This document shows positions 32,281 to 41,245 of a stretch of 53,487 nucleotides of DNA, one piece after another. Numbering within the stretch: position 1 is the stretch's first letter; every line of letters starts with the position of its first letter. Below the pieces are notes generated by a model. It was not told where the DNA came from. It saw only the letters and a program-made list of their open reading frames with translations, and did no database searches. The translations under genes were made by a program, and so were the position numbers. The stretch comes from an uncultured Muribaculaceae bacterium (lineage in GTDB: Bacteria; Bacteroidota; Bacteroidia; Bacteroidales; Muribaculaceae). The stretch lies in assembly GCA_947625935.1 (NCBI GenBank), contig CANQQE010000024.1, positions 1 through 53,487 of the forward strand, written 5' to 3'.

Positions 32281-32436
32281 ATGGACGAATACGACGACAT
32301 AGACACCTACAATGGTGATGCAGCCCACGACATGAACGTGGACTTTGACCGCTATATGAACACCGACGAGGATGCAGAGCTTTTCGACGATACCGACCTC
32401 GACGAATACATCGACAACTTAAACTGCAGGGACTAA
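32281..32436 (+). CDS. 51-residue highly acidic small protein
   Basis: An open frame ATG...TAA of 51 residues that begins 6 bases after the endonuclease stop. By my count 20 of 51 residues are Asp or Glu and only two are Lys or Arg; Tyr and Asn are also common (MDEYDDIDTYNG at the start, FDDTDLDEYIDNLN near the end). No signal peptide or Cys pair. Its position suggests it is the third gene of the restriction operon. Acidic small proteins can mimic DNA and inhibit or tune DNA enzymes, but that role is inference; it may also be an unrelated conserved acidic peptide. A coding gene is supported by the tight spacing and even codon use. Confidence 0.6.
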   Translation: MDEYDDIDTYNGDAAHDMNVDFDRYMNTDEDAELFDDTDLDEYIDNLNCRD

Positions 32437-32459
32437 CTCTAACACTTTATAATATAATC

Positions 32460-33026
32460 ATGAAGAAATTTCTAATCTCCCTTATCTTTGGCGCATTTGC
32501 CATATGTGGCTTTGCTCAGGAACACTTATCCTTCAAAGGTATTCCTATTGGGGGTAGTATGTCTGCGTTTTGTCAAAAGCTAAAAGCCAAAGGCTTCACA
32601 CAAATTGGCAGAGATAATAACATTACGATGTTTACCGGGAATTTCACGGGGCGCAAGGCTTCAGTCGGGGTTGCTGCTACTGACGATGGCGAAAATGTTC
32701 ATTCAGTTATCGTACTGTTTGATGAATCTCGAGAGTGGAACACGCTCGTTAGCACATACGATTACTACAAGGATCTTTATACGCGCAAATACGGCAAGCC
32801 TTCTGCTTGTAGAGAGTATAATCCGAGCCATAACGATAGTAATACAATGCTTATGTTCGAACTTTCACAAGGAACTGTTACATATGCAAGCGAATGGAAT
32901 GTTACTGGAGGAACTATTGTGATGTCAATAGAAAAATCCGGATATTCTAATGGCATGGTCGTCATTAAATATCGTGATGCACAAAATGTTGAAGCTAAAA
33001 TCCAAAATGATTTAGATGATATATGA
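32460..33026 (+). CDS. Secreted hypothetical protein
   Basis: 188 residues with a clear signal peptide (MKKFLISLIFGAFAICGFAQ). The mature part begins HLSFKGIPIGGSMSAFCQKL, then alternates strands and helices (SVIVLFDESREWNTLVSTYD, YKDLYTRKYGKP). Proteins of this type, with an opening 'L.FKGIPI.G....F...L..KGF', are common single genes in Bacteroidales and are unnamed. It lies 23 bases after the acidic small protein, so it may ride on the same transcript, and it shares the AT-rich composition of the restriction genes. Periplasmic; function unknown. Confidence 0.75.
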   Translation: MKKFLISLIFGAFAICGFAQEHLSFKGIPIGGSMSAFCQKLKAKGFTQIGRDNNITMFTGNFTGRKASVGVAATDDGENVHSVIVLFDESREWNTLVSTYDYYKDLYTRKYGKPSACREYNPSHNDSNTMLMFELSQGTVTYASEWNVTGGTIVMSIEKSGYSNGMVVIKYRDAQNVEAKIQNDLDDI

Positions 33027-33137
33027 TAGTGGTGTTGCGGTAACCCCGCCGCGCTTTTATTTATCGGCTTGCCGCTTGGTTCTACAAGAAATCAAGCCTG
33101 TGGTCTTGACCGTCCGGCTTCAATCGCATAACGCATT

Positions 33138-33845
33138 ATGAAAATAATAAGTTGGAACGCTAACGGAAAGTTCCGCGAAAAATATAAGGCAATTCTTGAA
33201 CTTGATGCGGATATTTACGTCATTCAAGAGTGCGAAAATCCCGAAATCTACCAGGATCCGGGATACCGCTCTTTCTTCAAGAATTATCATTGGGCCGGGG
33301 TCTATTCCTATAAAGGATTAATGGTATTCTCTACACGCCCTGATATCGTTCTCGACCGCCTCGATTGGGGTGCTTAGGATAAGCGTGTGTTTATCCCTGT
33401 TAGAGTAAACGGCTCTTTCAATCTCGTAGCAGCCTGGGCCTGTGACCCTTATTGTGAAGAATTACAAGATTGGGTCGAGGCTGTATCAGACAATCTCAAT
33501 AATGAATCCATTATTATCGGTGACTTAAACAGCAACGTGACTTTGGACCCGAAGCACATTCGCAAATCGGGCAAAAGTTTCGGCCACGTTATAGAACTGC
33601 TTGAACCGAAAGGGCTGCTCCCTATGTGGCACTATCACCATAAACAGGAGCAAGGTAAAGAGTCAACGCCCACGTTCTATCTTTACCGACATCTTGACAA
33701 GCCTTTGCATCTCGACCATTGTTTCGCAAGCCCGGATCTAGTCAAGTCAATCACTATTCACGCAAGATGGCAATGGCTCTCATTGAGCGACCATCTGCCA
33801 CTTGAAATTGAAACAGTATCAGAATATGGCTCTCTATCGTGTTGA
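33138..33845 (+). pseudogene. Endonuclease/exonuclease/phosphatase-family gene split by an in-frame TAG
   Basis: Two open frames (33138-33377 and 33378-33845) are in the same frame and separated only by one TAG at 33375-33377. Together they give about 235 residues of an endonuclease/exonuclease/phosphatase (DNase I-like) protein: MKIISWNANGKFREKY (Asn motif), IYVIQECENPE (metal Glu), GDLNSNVT (D-x-N), and SLSDHLPLEIE (catalytic D-H). All catalytic motifs survive on the two halves, so the stop looks recent. It may be a true nonsense mutation, a sequencing error, or readthrough. The gene ends the AT-rich insert. Restart at the GTG at 33387 would lack the first catalytic motifs. Confidence 0.8.
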
Positions 33846-33893
33846 TTTTGCATTTGCCTATTTAACCTGCGATTTAGAATTGTAGCGGATATT

Positions 33894-33925
33894 CTTGGCT
33901 GAAATTGGAATTTGTTTTAATTTTG
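33894..33925 (+). promoter_or_regulatory. Promoter of asd
   Basis: CTTG at 33894-33897, 20 bp spacer, TAATTTTG at 33918-33925, 42 bases before the ATG. Confidence 0.65.
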
Positions 33926-33967
33926 CGCACCAAAACGAGTATATTGTAATTTTAAAGATAAAAAGTT

Positions 33968-34975
33968 ATGAAAATAGCCATCGTCGGAGCCAGCGGTGCC
34001 GTTGGCCAGGAATTTTTAAGAGTGCTTCAGGAGCAGAATTTCCCTGTGACCGAGCTGTTGCTGTTCGGATCCAGCCGCAGTGCGGGTCGCACATATCGGT
34101 TTCAGGATAAGGATGTTGTAGTCAAAGAACTGAAACATGGCGATGACTTCAAGGGCGTCGATATCGCCTTCACTTCGGCCGGTGCGGGCACATCCAAGGA
34201 GTTTGCCGAGACAATCACCCGTCACGGCGCGATTATGATAGACAATTCAAGTGCGTTCCGCATGGACGACGATGTGCCTTTGGTTGTCCCCGAAGTCAAC
34301 GGCGACGATGCGTTCAACACCCCCCGCAACATAATAGCCAACCCCAATTGCACCACCATACAGATGGTCGTCGCGCTCAAGCCCATCAACGACATCTCGC
34401 CGATACGCCGCGTTCATGTGGCGACCTATCAGGCTGCCAGTGGTGCGGGAGCGGCTGCGATGGATGAGCTTGTGGCGCAGCACGGACAGCTCGCCCGCGG
34501 CGAGAAGCCCACTATCGAGAAGTTCGCTTACCAGCTCGCCTACAACGTTATCCCCCATGTCGATGTGTTCCTCGACAACGGATATACCAAAGAGGAGATG
34601 AAGATGTACAACGAGACCAAGAAAATCATGCACGCCCCCGGCCTCGATGTCAGTGCCACCTGTGTGCGTGTGCCTGTGATGCGCGCCCACTCCGAGGCTG
34701 TTTGGGTCGAGACAGAGCAACCCGTCAGCATCGAACAGGCGCGCGAGGCGTTCGCCGCCGCTCAGGGGCTTGTGGTGGTTGATGAACCCGCTGCGAAACG
34801 TTACCCGATGCCGCTCGATATCGCAGGTAAGGATCCCGTCTATGTCGGCCGTCTGCGCAAGGACCTCACCAACCCCAACGGCTTGTCGTTCTGGGTGGTT
34901 GGCGACCAGATTAAAAAAGGCGCAGCGCTCAACGCCGTTCAGATCGCCCAATATATGCTCGCGCATAAAAAATAA
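33968..34975 (+). CDS. asd: Aspartate-semialdehyde dehydrogenase
   Basis: 335 residues, standard length. N-terminal Rossmann motif [15 protein letters not shown] binds NADP; catalytic Cys is C128 in [10 protein letters not shown]; the substrate-binding part follows ([16 protein letters not shown], and [14 protein letters not shown] with the active-site His). It makes aspartate semialdehyde from aspartyl phosphate for lysine, diaminopimelate, threonine and methionine synthesis in the cytoplasm. metH further along the window belongs to the same amino-acid family but is not in an operon with it. Rubredoxin follows by 58 bases, perhaps by read-through. Confidence 0.98.
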   Translation: MKIAIVGASGAVGQEFLRVLQEQNFPVTELLLFGSSRSAGRTYRFQDKDVVVKELKHGDDFKGVDIAFTSAGAGTSKEFAETITRHGAIMIDNSSAFRMDDDVPLVVPEVNGDDAFNTPRNIIANPNCTTIQMVVALKPINDISPIRRVHVATYQAASGAGAAAMDELVAQHGQLARGEKPTIEKFAYQLAYNVIPHVDVFLDNGYTKEEMKMYNETKKIMHAPGLDVSATCVRVPVMRAHSEAVWVETEQPVSIEQAREAFAAAQGLVVVDEPAAKRYPMPLDIAGKDPVYVGRLRKDLTNPNGLSFWVVGDQIKKGAALNAVQIAQYMLAHKK

Positions 34976-35033
34976 TTGCGAACATTGCCGCCGCATATCT
35001 GTTATCTTATTAAGACACAAAAAACAGTTGATT

Positions 35034-35198
35034 ATGAAAAAGTATGTATGCGATGTATGCGGTTGGATATATGACCCCGCTATTGGCGACCCCGACGGAG
35101 GTGTTGCCCCCGGAACTCCCTTTGAGGATATTCCTGATGATTGGGTATGCCCGCTGTGTGGCGTTGGCAAAGACCAGTTCAGTCCCGTTGAAGAATAA
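35034..35198 (+). CDS. Rubredoxin
   Basis: 54 residues: [14 protein letters not shown] and [15 protein letters not shown] give the two Cys-X2-Cys pairs that bind one iron, with the conserved aromatic core and a [17 protein letters not shown] middle. Standard length for a small rubredoxin. It is an electron carrier in the cytoplasm and a natural partner of the rubrerythrin encoded at 19365-19949, though not linked to it here. It lies 58 bases after asd and ends with a Rho-independent terminator at 35207-35251. Confidence 0.97.
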   Translation: MKKYVCDVCGWIYDPAIGDPDGGVAPGTPFEDIPDDWVCPLCGVGKDQFSPVEE

Positions 35199-35206
35199 AT
35201 AAGGAA

Positions 35207-35251
35207 GGCCGTGCGCATCCCGTGTTATCGCGTGTGTACGGCCCTCTTTTT
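35207..35251 (+). terminator. Terminator of rubredoxin
   Basis: GGCCGTGCGCA (35207-35217) pairs with TGTGTACGGCC (35233-35243), two wobbles, then CTCTTTTTG. Confidence 0.85.
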
Positions 35252-35257
35252 GTCCCT

Positions 35258-36118
35258 TTACTTCTCGACTATTGCCTCGACCGCAAACGAGGTGCCGGTG
35301 GGGATTGATTCCCATTTGTTGTTTTCATGCCATATGAAATGCCCCGCCATGATGTTTGATTTGATATATATGGTGCGCCCCTTCATAGGCTCCAGAAACT
35401 CGAACTCTACCATTGTGTCGCCGCTGAACATCATCGGTTCCGGCAACTTATAGACAAACCGCCCTTCCTCGTTTAGGTCTTCTTTTCGATAGGTGAATGT
35501 CACCGACCGTTGGGTGACGTTTACCCATCGGCCGTCCTTTTTGTTATAGATGTTAAGCCTGAACGGCATCTTCTCCACAGTCCCTTTGCGTTGTATCCAG
35601 CCCATGCTGACCGATGTTATCCACGCGCGCTTCTTGACTTTGCAATGCACGGCCGGCCCGCAGCCTTCGCTGTGTTCGCTGCCGATCTGGACTTCAAAAC
35701 TTCCTCCCATCGATGTGCGTCCGAATGTTTTTTTCTTGGTTTTGGGCGGTATCACCGACACCTCATGTAGCTGATATGGTTTTGACTTGAGAATGATTGT
35801 ATACGTCCCGTCGGCTGAGTTTATATCCTTAGCCGTTGTAGCGCGCGGCTCATATCCTATTGATGAGAAACGTATGGTGTCGGTAGGGAGTACCGATCCG
35901 AATCCGGCGTTGAAAACTCCGGCTGAATCGGTCAAAGTCCCCCTGTCGCGTGTCGGTATAGAGATGGTAGCATAGGGTATGGGTGTCCCGTTTTCATCCG
36001 TCACCCTCCCCTTGATTCTTATCTCTGACATTGCCGTCAGGCTTTGGCAACAAAAGACGATTAAAATAACGATACTTCTGATTATTACGGATCGCTGATT
36101 TGAAAATAGCTGAAACAT
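35258..36118 (-). CDS. Secreted protein with carboxypeptidase-regulatory-like domain
   Basis: 286 residues from the start chosen at 36118, where a signal peptide follows directly (MFQLFSNQRS, then VIIRSIVILIVFCC). A start at 36169 would add 17 residues. Residues about 32-110 are a CarboxypepD_reg-like beta-sandwich (IKGRVTDENGTPIPYATISI, FSSIGYEP), the plug-proximal module familiar from TonB receptors and sensors. The remaining 170 residues (SEGCGPAVHCKVKKRAWI, FRLNIYNKK, VEFEFLEPMKGRTIY) form an unassigned beta-rich domain. No TonB barrel follows. Probably periplasmic or outer-membrane; function unknown. It converges on rubredoxin. Confidence 0.78.
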   Translation of the reverse strand: MFQLFSNQRSVIIRSIVILIVFCCQSLTAMSEIRIKGRVTDENGTPIPYATISIPTRDRGTLTDSAGVFNAGFGSVLPTDTIRFSSIGYEPRATTAKDINSADGTYTIILKSKPYQLHEVSVIPPKTKKKTFGRTSMGGSFEVQIGSEHSEGCGPAVHCKVKKRAWITSVSMGWIQRKGTVEKMPFRLNIYNKKDGRWVNVTQRSVTFTYRKEDLNEEGRFVYKLPEPMMFSGDTMVEFEFLEPMKGRTIYIKSNIMAGHFIWHENNKWESIPTGTSFAVEAIVEK

Positions 36119-36256
36119 CTGATTGGCAATAAGGACTATATATGTGATTATGTGGCGCGAAATTATCATGTCGGCTGTGAATAATCACTGCGGGTTTGGT
36201 TAAATATCGAAAAATGCGGTTTAAATTTTCATAACATTGCCGGGCGGGTTGGCCGA

Positions 36257-36288
36257 TTTGAGGGTTTCACGAAAAAGTTGTAACTTTG
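36257..36288 (+). promoter_or_regulatory. Promoter of the parE-coaD-ctpA operon
   Basis: TTTG at 36257-36260, 20 bp spacer, TAACTTTG at 36281-36288. The -7 box ends just before the ATG at 36290, so transcription would begin past that ATG, which makes the ATG at 36320 the likely start of parE. Confidence 0.75.
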
Positions 36289-36319
36289 TATGGAGATAAA
36301 TCCCCCGTCCAACCGTACC

Positions 36320-38248
36320 ATGATTGAAGAAGAATTTCCCACATTTGAAGATGTGACGCCGCCAGATCAGAATTATGGCGACGACGCCATTATTACACTC
36401 GACTGGAAAGAACACATACGCCGCCGCCCCGGAATGTACATCGGAAAACTCGGCGACGGCTCAAACTCCGACGACGGCATATATGTGTTGCTCAAGGAGG
36501 TGCTCGATAATGCCATCGACGAATATATGATGGGGTTTGGCAAGCAGATAACCGTCGATGTTGTGGATGGCGCCGTGTCGGTGCGCGACTATGGCCGCGG
36601 CGTGCCCCTCGGCAAGGTAGTCGAGGTGGCCTCCAGGATGAACACCGGCGGAAAATACGATTCAAAGGCATTTAAAAAGTCTGTGGGGCTGAACGGTGTG
36701 GGTATCAAAGCGGTCAACGCCCTGTCGACGCGCTTCGAGATAGTGAGCGTCCGCGAGGGACGCCGCAAGGCCGCCGTGTTTGCCGCCGGCGAGCTTTTGA
36801 GCGAGAGTGAGATTACTCCCACTGATGAGCCGGGTGGCACATATGTCAGCTTCACTCCCGACCCGACAATCTTCCGCGACTATCGTTATCGCGAGGAGTT
36901 CATCGTGCCGCTGCTCAAAAACTACACTTTCCTGAACACCGGGCTGTCAATCTACTTCAACGGAAAACGCTTCATCTCGCGCAACGGGTTGCTCGACCTG
37001 CTGAAAGAAAACATGACCAAGGACCCCCTCTATGCCCCGATTCATCTCAAAGGTGAGGATATAGAGATTGCACTGACCCACGCAAACCAGTATGGCGAGG
37101 AATACTACTCGTTTGTCAACGGCCAGCACACCACGCAGGGAGGCACACACCTGACCGCGTTTAAGGAGGCTGTGTCGCGCACGCTCAAAGACTATTTCGG
37201 GCGCAACTTCGAGTATTCCGACATACGCAACGGCATGATCGCCGCTGTATCGATCAAGGTGGAGGAGCCGGTGTTTGAGTCGCAGACCAAAACCAAACTC
37301 GGTTCGCGCGACATAGGACCCGACGGCCCCACCGTGGCAAAGTTCATCGGCGATTTCATAAAGAAAGAGCTTGACAACTATCTGCATAAAGACCTGGAGA
37401 CAGCCGACATAATACTTCGCAAGGTGCAGGAGAGCGAGAAAGAGCGCAAGGCGATGGCCGGGGTGACCAAGCTGGCACGCGAGCGCGCTAAAAAAGTTAA
37501 CCTCCACAATCGCAAGCTGTTGGACTGCCGGGTGCACCTCAATGATGCAAAAGGCGACGAGGAGAAGAAAAACGCATCGTCGATATTTATCACCGAGGGT
37601 GACTCTGCCGCCGGGTCAATCACCAAGATACGCAATGTCGAGACACAGGCTGTGTTCTCGCTCCGCGGCAAGCCTCTGAACACCTATGGCGAGACGCAGG
37701 CTGTGGTGTATAAGAACGAGGAGTTCAACCTGTTGCAGGCTGCGCTCAACATCGAGGAGGGTATCGACGGGTTGCGCTATAACAACGTCATCATAGCCAC
37801 TGATGCCGATGTCGACGGTATGCACATCAGGCTGTTGCTGCTGACATTTTTCCTGCAATTTTTCCCCGATCTCATCAAAAAAGGGCACGTCTATGTGTTG
37901 CAGACGCCGCTTTTCAGAGTGCGTGATAAGCGCACATCAAAGCGAAAAAATGTTAAAAAAACTTCACCGGCTGAAATTTACTATTGCTATAATGATGAAG
38001 AAAGGGTGTCGGCGATAGAGCGTCTGGGGCAAAACGCCGAAATAACGCGGTTCAAAGGTCTCGGCGAAATATCTCCCGAGGAGTTCCGCGGGTTTATAGG
38101 CCCCGACATGAGGGCCGATTGCGTGAGCCTGCGCAAGGAGGACGGCGTGGCCGAGCTGCTTGAATTTTACATGGGGAAAAACACCCTTGAGCGTCAGAAT
38201 TTCATCATTGATAATCTTGTGATAGAAGATGACTCACAAATCTCATAA
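36320..38248 (+). CDS. parE: DNA topoisomerase IV subunit B
   Basis: 642 residues from the ATG at 36320 ([12 protein letters not shown]); the upstream ATG at 36290 overlaps the promoter. GHKL ATPase: [33 protein letters not shown]; transducer domain with [10 protein letters not shown]; Toprim domain with [11 protein letters not shown] and [12 protein letters not shown]-terminal gyraseB motif [14 protein letters not shown]. The [30 protein letters not shown] form is that of Bacteroidota ParE and not GyrB. With ParC (not in the window) it forms topoisomerase IV for decatenation. It overlaps coaD by 20 bases. Confidence 0.92.
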   Translation: MIEEEFPTFEDVTPPDQNYGDDAIITLDWKEHIRRRPGMYIGKLGDGSNSDDGIYVLLKEVLDNAIDEYMMGFGKQITVDVVDGAVSVRDYGRGVPLGKVVEVASRMNTGGKYDSKAFKKSVGLNGVGIKAVNALSTRFEIVSVREGRRKAAVFAAGELLSESEITPTDEPGGTYVSFTPDPTIFRDYRYREEFIVPLLKNYTFLNTGLSIYFNGKRFISRNGLLDLLKENMTKDPLYAPIHLKGEDIEIALTHANQYGEEYYSFVNGQHTTQGGTHLTAFKEAVSRTLKDYFGRNFEYSDIRNGMIAAVSIKVEEPVFESQTKTKLGSRDIGPDGPTVAKFIGDFIKKELDNYLHKDLETADIILRKVQESEKERKAMAGVTKLARERAKKVNLHNRKLLDCRVHLNDAKGDEEKKNASSIFITEGDSAAGSITKIRNVETQAVFSLRGKPLNTYGETQAVVYKNEEFNLLQAALNIEEGIDGLRYNNVIIATDADVDGMHIRLLLLTFFLQFFPDLIKKGHVYVLQTPLFRVRDKRTSKRKNVKKTSPAEIYYCYNDEERVSAIERLGQNAEITRFKGLGEISPEEFRGFIGPDMRADCVSLRKEDGVAELLEFYMGKNTLERQNFIIDNLVIEDDSQIS

Positions 38249-38711
38249 TCCACAGGTCTGCCGTCCCGAACGGGTGGCTCTGTTTCCCGGGACGTTCGAC
38301 CCGTTCACAACGGGGCATCTGTCGATAGTGACCCGCGGTCTGGAACTTTTCGACCGCATCGTCGTCGCCGTCGGGGTCAACGACGGCAAGCGTTCGGGAA
38401 ACTCCGCGGAGATGAGGGTCGATGCCATCAGGGAGATATTCGCCGATGAGCCGAGAGTTAAGGCCGTGGCCTATGCCGGCCTGACCGTTGAGGCCGCCGA
38501 GGCCGAGGGCGCGCGTTTTCTGCTCAGGGGTGTGCGCTCGGTGGCCGATTACGAGTATGAGCGCGCGTTGGCCGACGTCAACCGCAATATTTCTGACATC
38601 GAAACCGTTATATTATATGCGCTTCCCGAGTTGGCCGTGGTCAGCTCGTCGATGGTGAGGGAGCTGGCGCGCTATGGCCGCGACGTCTCCCGGTTCATTC
38701 CAAAGAGATAG
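38229..38711 (+). CDS. coaD: Phosphopantetheine adenylyltransferase
   Basis: 160 residues. Nucleotidyltransferase motifs: [17 protein letters not shown] (HxGH-type T-x-G-H) near residue 18, [14 protein letters not shown], and [20 protein letters not shown] for the ISS-x-x-R signature. It makes dephospho-CoA from 4'-phosphopantetheine and ATP, the penultimate CoA step, in the cytoplasm. The start at 38229 lies inside the end of parE in another frame, indicating coupling, and ctpA starts 4 bases after its stop. The same order parE-coaD-ctpA is familiar from Bacteroides. Confidence 0.97.
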   Translation: MTHKSHNPQVCRPERVALFPGTFDPFTTGHLSIVTRGLELFDRIVVAVGVNDGKRSGNSAEMRVDAIREIFADEPRVKAVAYAGLTVEAAEAEGARFLLRGVRSVADYEYERALADVNRNISDIETVILYALPELAVVSSSMVRELARYGRDVSRFIPKR

Positions 38712-38715
38712 ATTT

Positions 38716-40326
38716 ATGAAAAAAATATTCCTGATAGTTGCGGCTATGGCCGCAATCGCTGTTTCGGGCGTTACCGCCCAGCACCGTGAATTTACCCCTG
38801 CCGACAAGCTGCGTTACGCCTTCGCCATCATCGAGGGGTTCTATGTCGATTCGGTCGACTCAAACAAGATTGTGGAGGAGGGTATCGTGTCGATGCTCAA
38901 GGAGCTTGACCCCCATTCGGCCTATTCCAATCCTGAGGAGACAAAGGAGATGACCGCCCCGTTGCAGGGTAACTTCAGCGGAATCGGCATACAGTTCAAT
39001 ATGCTCAACGACACCCTGTTTGTCATCCAAACCACAGTCGGCGGCCCGTCGGAGCAGGTGGGCATTCTCGCCGGCGACCGCATACTCAGTGCCAACGACA
39101 CCCTGATATCGGGTGTCAGCAAGAAAAACACCGATGTCATCAAACTGCTCCGCGGCCCAAAGGGGACGAGGGTCGATGTAAAGGTGCTGCGCCGCAGGGT
39201 GAAAGAGCCGCTTGAGTTCCGCATAGTCCGCGATGACATACCCATCTATAGCGTCGACGCCTCTTACATGGCCGACCCGACGACCGGCTACATACGCCTG
39301 TCGAGATTCTCGGAGACCTCGGTCAAAGAGATTAACGAGGCCATGGCAAAGTTGCGCAAGCAAGGGATGAAAAATCTGATTCTCGACCTTCAGGACAATG
39401 GTGGCGGCCTTATGGGCCCGGCGAGCGAGCTGTCAGAGAAATTCTTGCGCCGCGGCGACATGATTGTGTTCACCAAAGGCCGCGTGCATCGCCCCAACGA
39501 GTTCTTGGCCGAGGTTGACGGCGATTTTCAGGATGGCCGCGTGGTGGTTCTCGTTAACCAGTACTCGGCTTCGGCGAGCGAGATTCTGTCGGGTGCGTTG
39601 CAGGACAATGACCGCGGCGTGATTGTGGGTCGCCGCACGTTTGGCAAGGGTCTGGTGCAGCGGCCTATGCCGTTTCCCGACGGGTCGATGATCAAGCTCA
39701 CATACTCCCGCTACTACACCCCCTCGGGCCGTTGCATACAAAAACCATATGCCAACGGTCATCCCGACGACTACAACGATGATATGCTCAAACGTTATGA
39801 GTCGGGAGAGCTGATGCACGCCGACAGCATACATCTCGATAAATCAGAGAAATACTATACTCTCCGCAACAAGCGTGTGGTCTATGGCGGAGGTGGCATC
39901 ATGCCCGACCTTTTTGTGCCGTTAGACACTGCGAGCTATTCACCCTACTACCGCGACCTCGTCGCGAAGGGCGCACTCAACCAGTTCTGTATAAACTATG
40001 TCGACGCGCATCGAAAAGAGTTGAAAAAGCAGTATCCCACCGAGGACGCTTTCATCAGCGGATTCAAGGTCACCCCTGAACTTATGCGTGGTCTTGTGGA
40101 ATGGGGCGCCAAGGAGGGTGTGGAGTATGTAGATAAGGACTATTCGACCTCCAAGGCGATGATGGAGACCATCGTTAAGGCCATGATAGGCCGCGACCTC
40201 TATGACGTGTCGACCTATTACCGCATAGCCAATACCCTTAATCCGGTCTATACCGAAGGGTTGCGTCTGATCAACGACCCCGCGGCCTACGACAGCCTGC
40301 TTGCCCCTCCCTCAAAGCCGGAATAG
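38716..40326 (+). CDS. S41 carboxy-terminal processing protease
   Basis: 536 residues from the ATG at 38716, which begins a signal peptide (MKKIFLIVAAMAAIAVSGVT); the frame open from 38674 adds 14 residues inside coaD. PDZ domain at about 80-165 (GNFSGIGIQFNM, GPSEQVGILAGDRI). S41 catalytic core with S286 in SASASEIL and K311 in TFGKG, the Ser-Lys dyad spaced 25 as in CtpA. C-terminal extension of about 150 residues as in Bacteroidales homologues. Periplasmic endoprotease acting on C-terminal tails. Third gene of the parE operon. Confidence 0.94.
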   Translation: MKKIFLIVAAMAAIAVSGVTAQHREFTPADKLRYAFAIIEGFYVDSVDSNKIVEEGIVSMLKELDPHSAYSNPEETKEMTAPLQGNFSGIGIQFNMLNDTLFVIQTTVGGPSEQVGILAGDRILSANDTLISGVSKKNTDVIKLLRGPKGTRVDVKVLRRRVKEPLEFRIVRDDIPIYSVDASYMADPTTGYIRLSRFSETSVKEINEAMAKLRKQGMKNLILDLQDNGGGLMGPASELSEKFLRRGDMIVFTKGRVHRPNEFLAEVDGDFQDGRVVVLVNQYSASASEILSGALQDNDRGVIVGRRTFGKGLVQRPMPFPDGSMIKLTYSRYYTPSGRCIQKPYANGHPDDYNDDMLKRYESGELMHADSIHLDKSEKYYTLRNKRVVYGGGGIMPDLFVPLDTASYSPYYRDLVAKGALNQFCINYVDAHRKELKKQYPTEDAFISGFKVTPELMRGLVEWGAKEGVEYVDKDYSTSKAMMETIVKAMIGRDLYDVSTYYRIANTLNPVYTEGLRLINDPAAYDSLLAPPSKPE

Positions 40327-40347
40327 CGGCGCGTCGTTCCCGGGCCG

Positions 40348-40605
40348 TCAGGCGTAGCGGCCAATCAGGTATAGCGTCACGATAAATACCACATATAATA
40401 CGGCCTCCGTTACAGCGCGGCCGTAGCATTCTTGCTTTGCAGCGACCCATCCGCGGTAGACGAACGGTGTGGCGATACCTGCCACCGTTAACCAGACCCA
40501 TGGGCCTAATAGCTCATGGTAGAATGTCATAGTCAGAATCGATACACCCATAATCAACAAGGTGATTATCGGCAACAGGCGGTTTCGGAATACGGGTTTT
40601 TTCAT
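40348..40605 (-). CDS. Small membrane protein, CYG type (1)
   Basis: 85 residues from the ATG at 40605 (MKKPVFRNRLL); a longer frame from 40842 overlaps the neighbour and is not used. Three hydrophobic segments at about 10-28, 33-50 and 63-82 (LLPIITLLIMGVSILTM, WVWLTVAGIATPFVY, TEAVLYVVFIVTLYLIG). A KQECYG motif stands before the last segment, similar to QKCYG in the upstream gene, so the two may be distant paralogues. Unknown function; an inner-membrane location is likely. Confidence 0.65.
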   Translation of the reverse strand: MKKPVFRNRLLPIITLLIMGVSILTMTFYHELLGPWVWLTVAGIATPFVYRGWVAAKQECYGRAVTEAVLYVVFIVTLYLIGRYA

Positions 40606-40619
40606 TTCGCTTTTATGGA

Positions 40620-40901
40620 TTAGTGGTAGCCGAGGCCCCAGGCGTACGATAACGTTGCGGTGATCGCTATGAATAAAAGCACGGCTATAATCATCAATGT
40701 CATGTAGCCATAACATTTCTGTCTGTGGGCTTGAATCACAAAGTATCCGATTGACACTGCTATTATCGCGCATCCGATCCATTTCGCCCAAGGCGGCAGA
40801 AAGAGTATCGGTTGCAGCCCTAAGAGTATCCCTATTGAGCAAAGGCGCCTCGAGCCTTTCGCATTCGATAAATCAGGCTGTTTCATCGTAATTTCACTCA
40901 T
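40620..40901 (-). CDS. Small membrane protein, CYG type (2)
   Basis: 93 residues. Hydrophobic segments at about 20-36, 38-55 and 66-86 (LCSIGILLGLQPILFL, WIGCAIIAVSIGYFVIQ, TLMIIAVLLFIAITATL), with HRQKCYGY between the second and third. It begins the pair, 14 bases before the next gene. A second ATG (MKQPDLSN) five codons in is an equally good start. No recognised family. A CATATTTG near 40919-40912 may be its -7 box. Confidence 0.65.
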   Translation of the reverse strand: MSEITMKQPDLSNAKGSRRLCSIGILLGLQPILFLPPWAKWIGCAIIAVSIGYFVIQAHRQKCYGYMTLMIIAVLLFIAITATLSYAWGLGYH

Positions 40902-40974
40902 TTAGTTTGAGCAAATATGGGTAATTCCATCAGACCTTATTTTTATTTATAACGCCCGGCATCTTTTACGGTTC

Positions 40975-41109
40975 TTTGGTAATGGAAGTTGGCCAAATTT
41001 GGTAATGAAAACTGGCCAAATTTGGTAATGGAAGTTGGCCAAGTTTGGTAATGGAAGTTGGCCAAGTTTGGTAATGGAAGTTGGCCAAGTTTGGTAATGG
41101 AAATTGTGG
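40975..41109. repeat. 23-bp tandem repeat, five full units and one partial
   Basis: Unit TTTGGTAATGGAAGTTGGCC plus AAG/AAA (23 bases) begins at 40975, 40998, 41021, 41044 and 41067; a partial unit starts at 41090. Units 3-5 are identical; units 1-2 differ at one and at several bases. Each unit holds the 8-base palindrome TTGGCCAA (or CTGGCCAA). It lies between divergent genes and is not a CRISPR, as there are no spacers. The rest of 40902-41245 holds nothing else clear. Confidence 0.95.
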
Positions 41110-41245
41110 GGTTAGGCTCATTCGTTATAAATCAGACGGTTATAGGTTCGTTCTGCTGTCTTTGGTTTGTTTGGAGTGGCATTATTGGGGGAATAGTTGG
41201 TAGATTAGCCAAAAACAATTAATTTTGGCCAATAAATCTATTCTG

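Noticed and set aside
36290-36319. Upstream ATG of parE
   Set aside because: The -7 promoter box ends two bases before it, so the transcript would begin after this ATG; the ATG at 36320 is used.
40975-41109. CRISPR array
   Set aside because: Units are directly adjacent with no spacers and are 23 bases long; no cas genes nearby. It is a simple tandem repeat.
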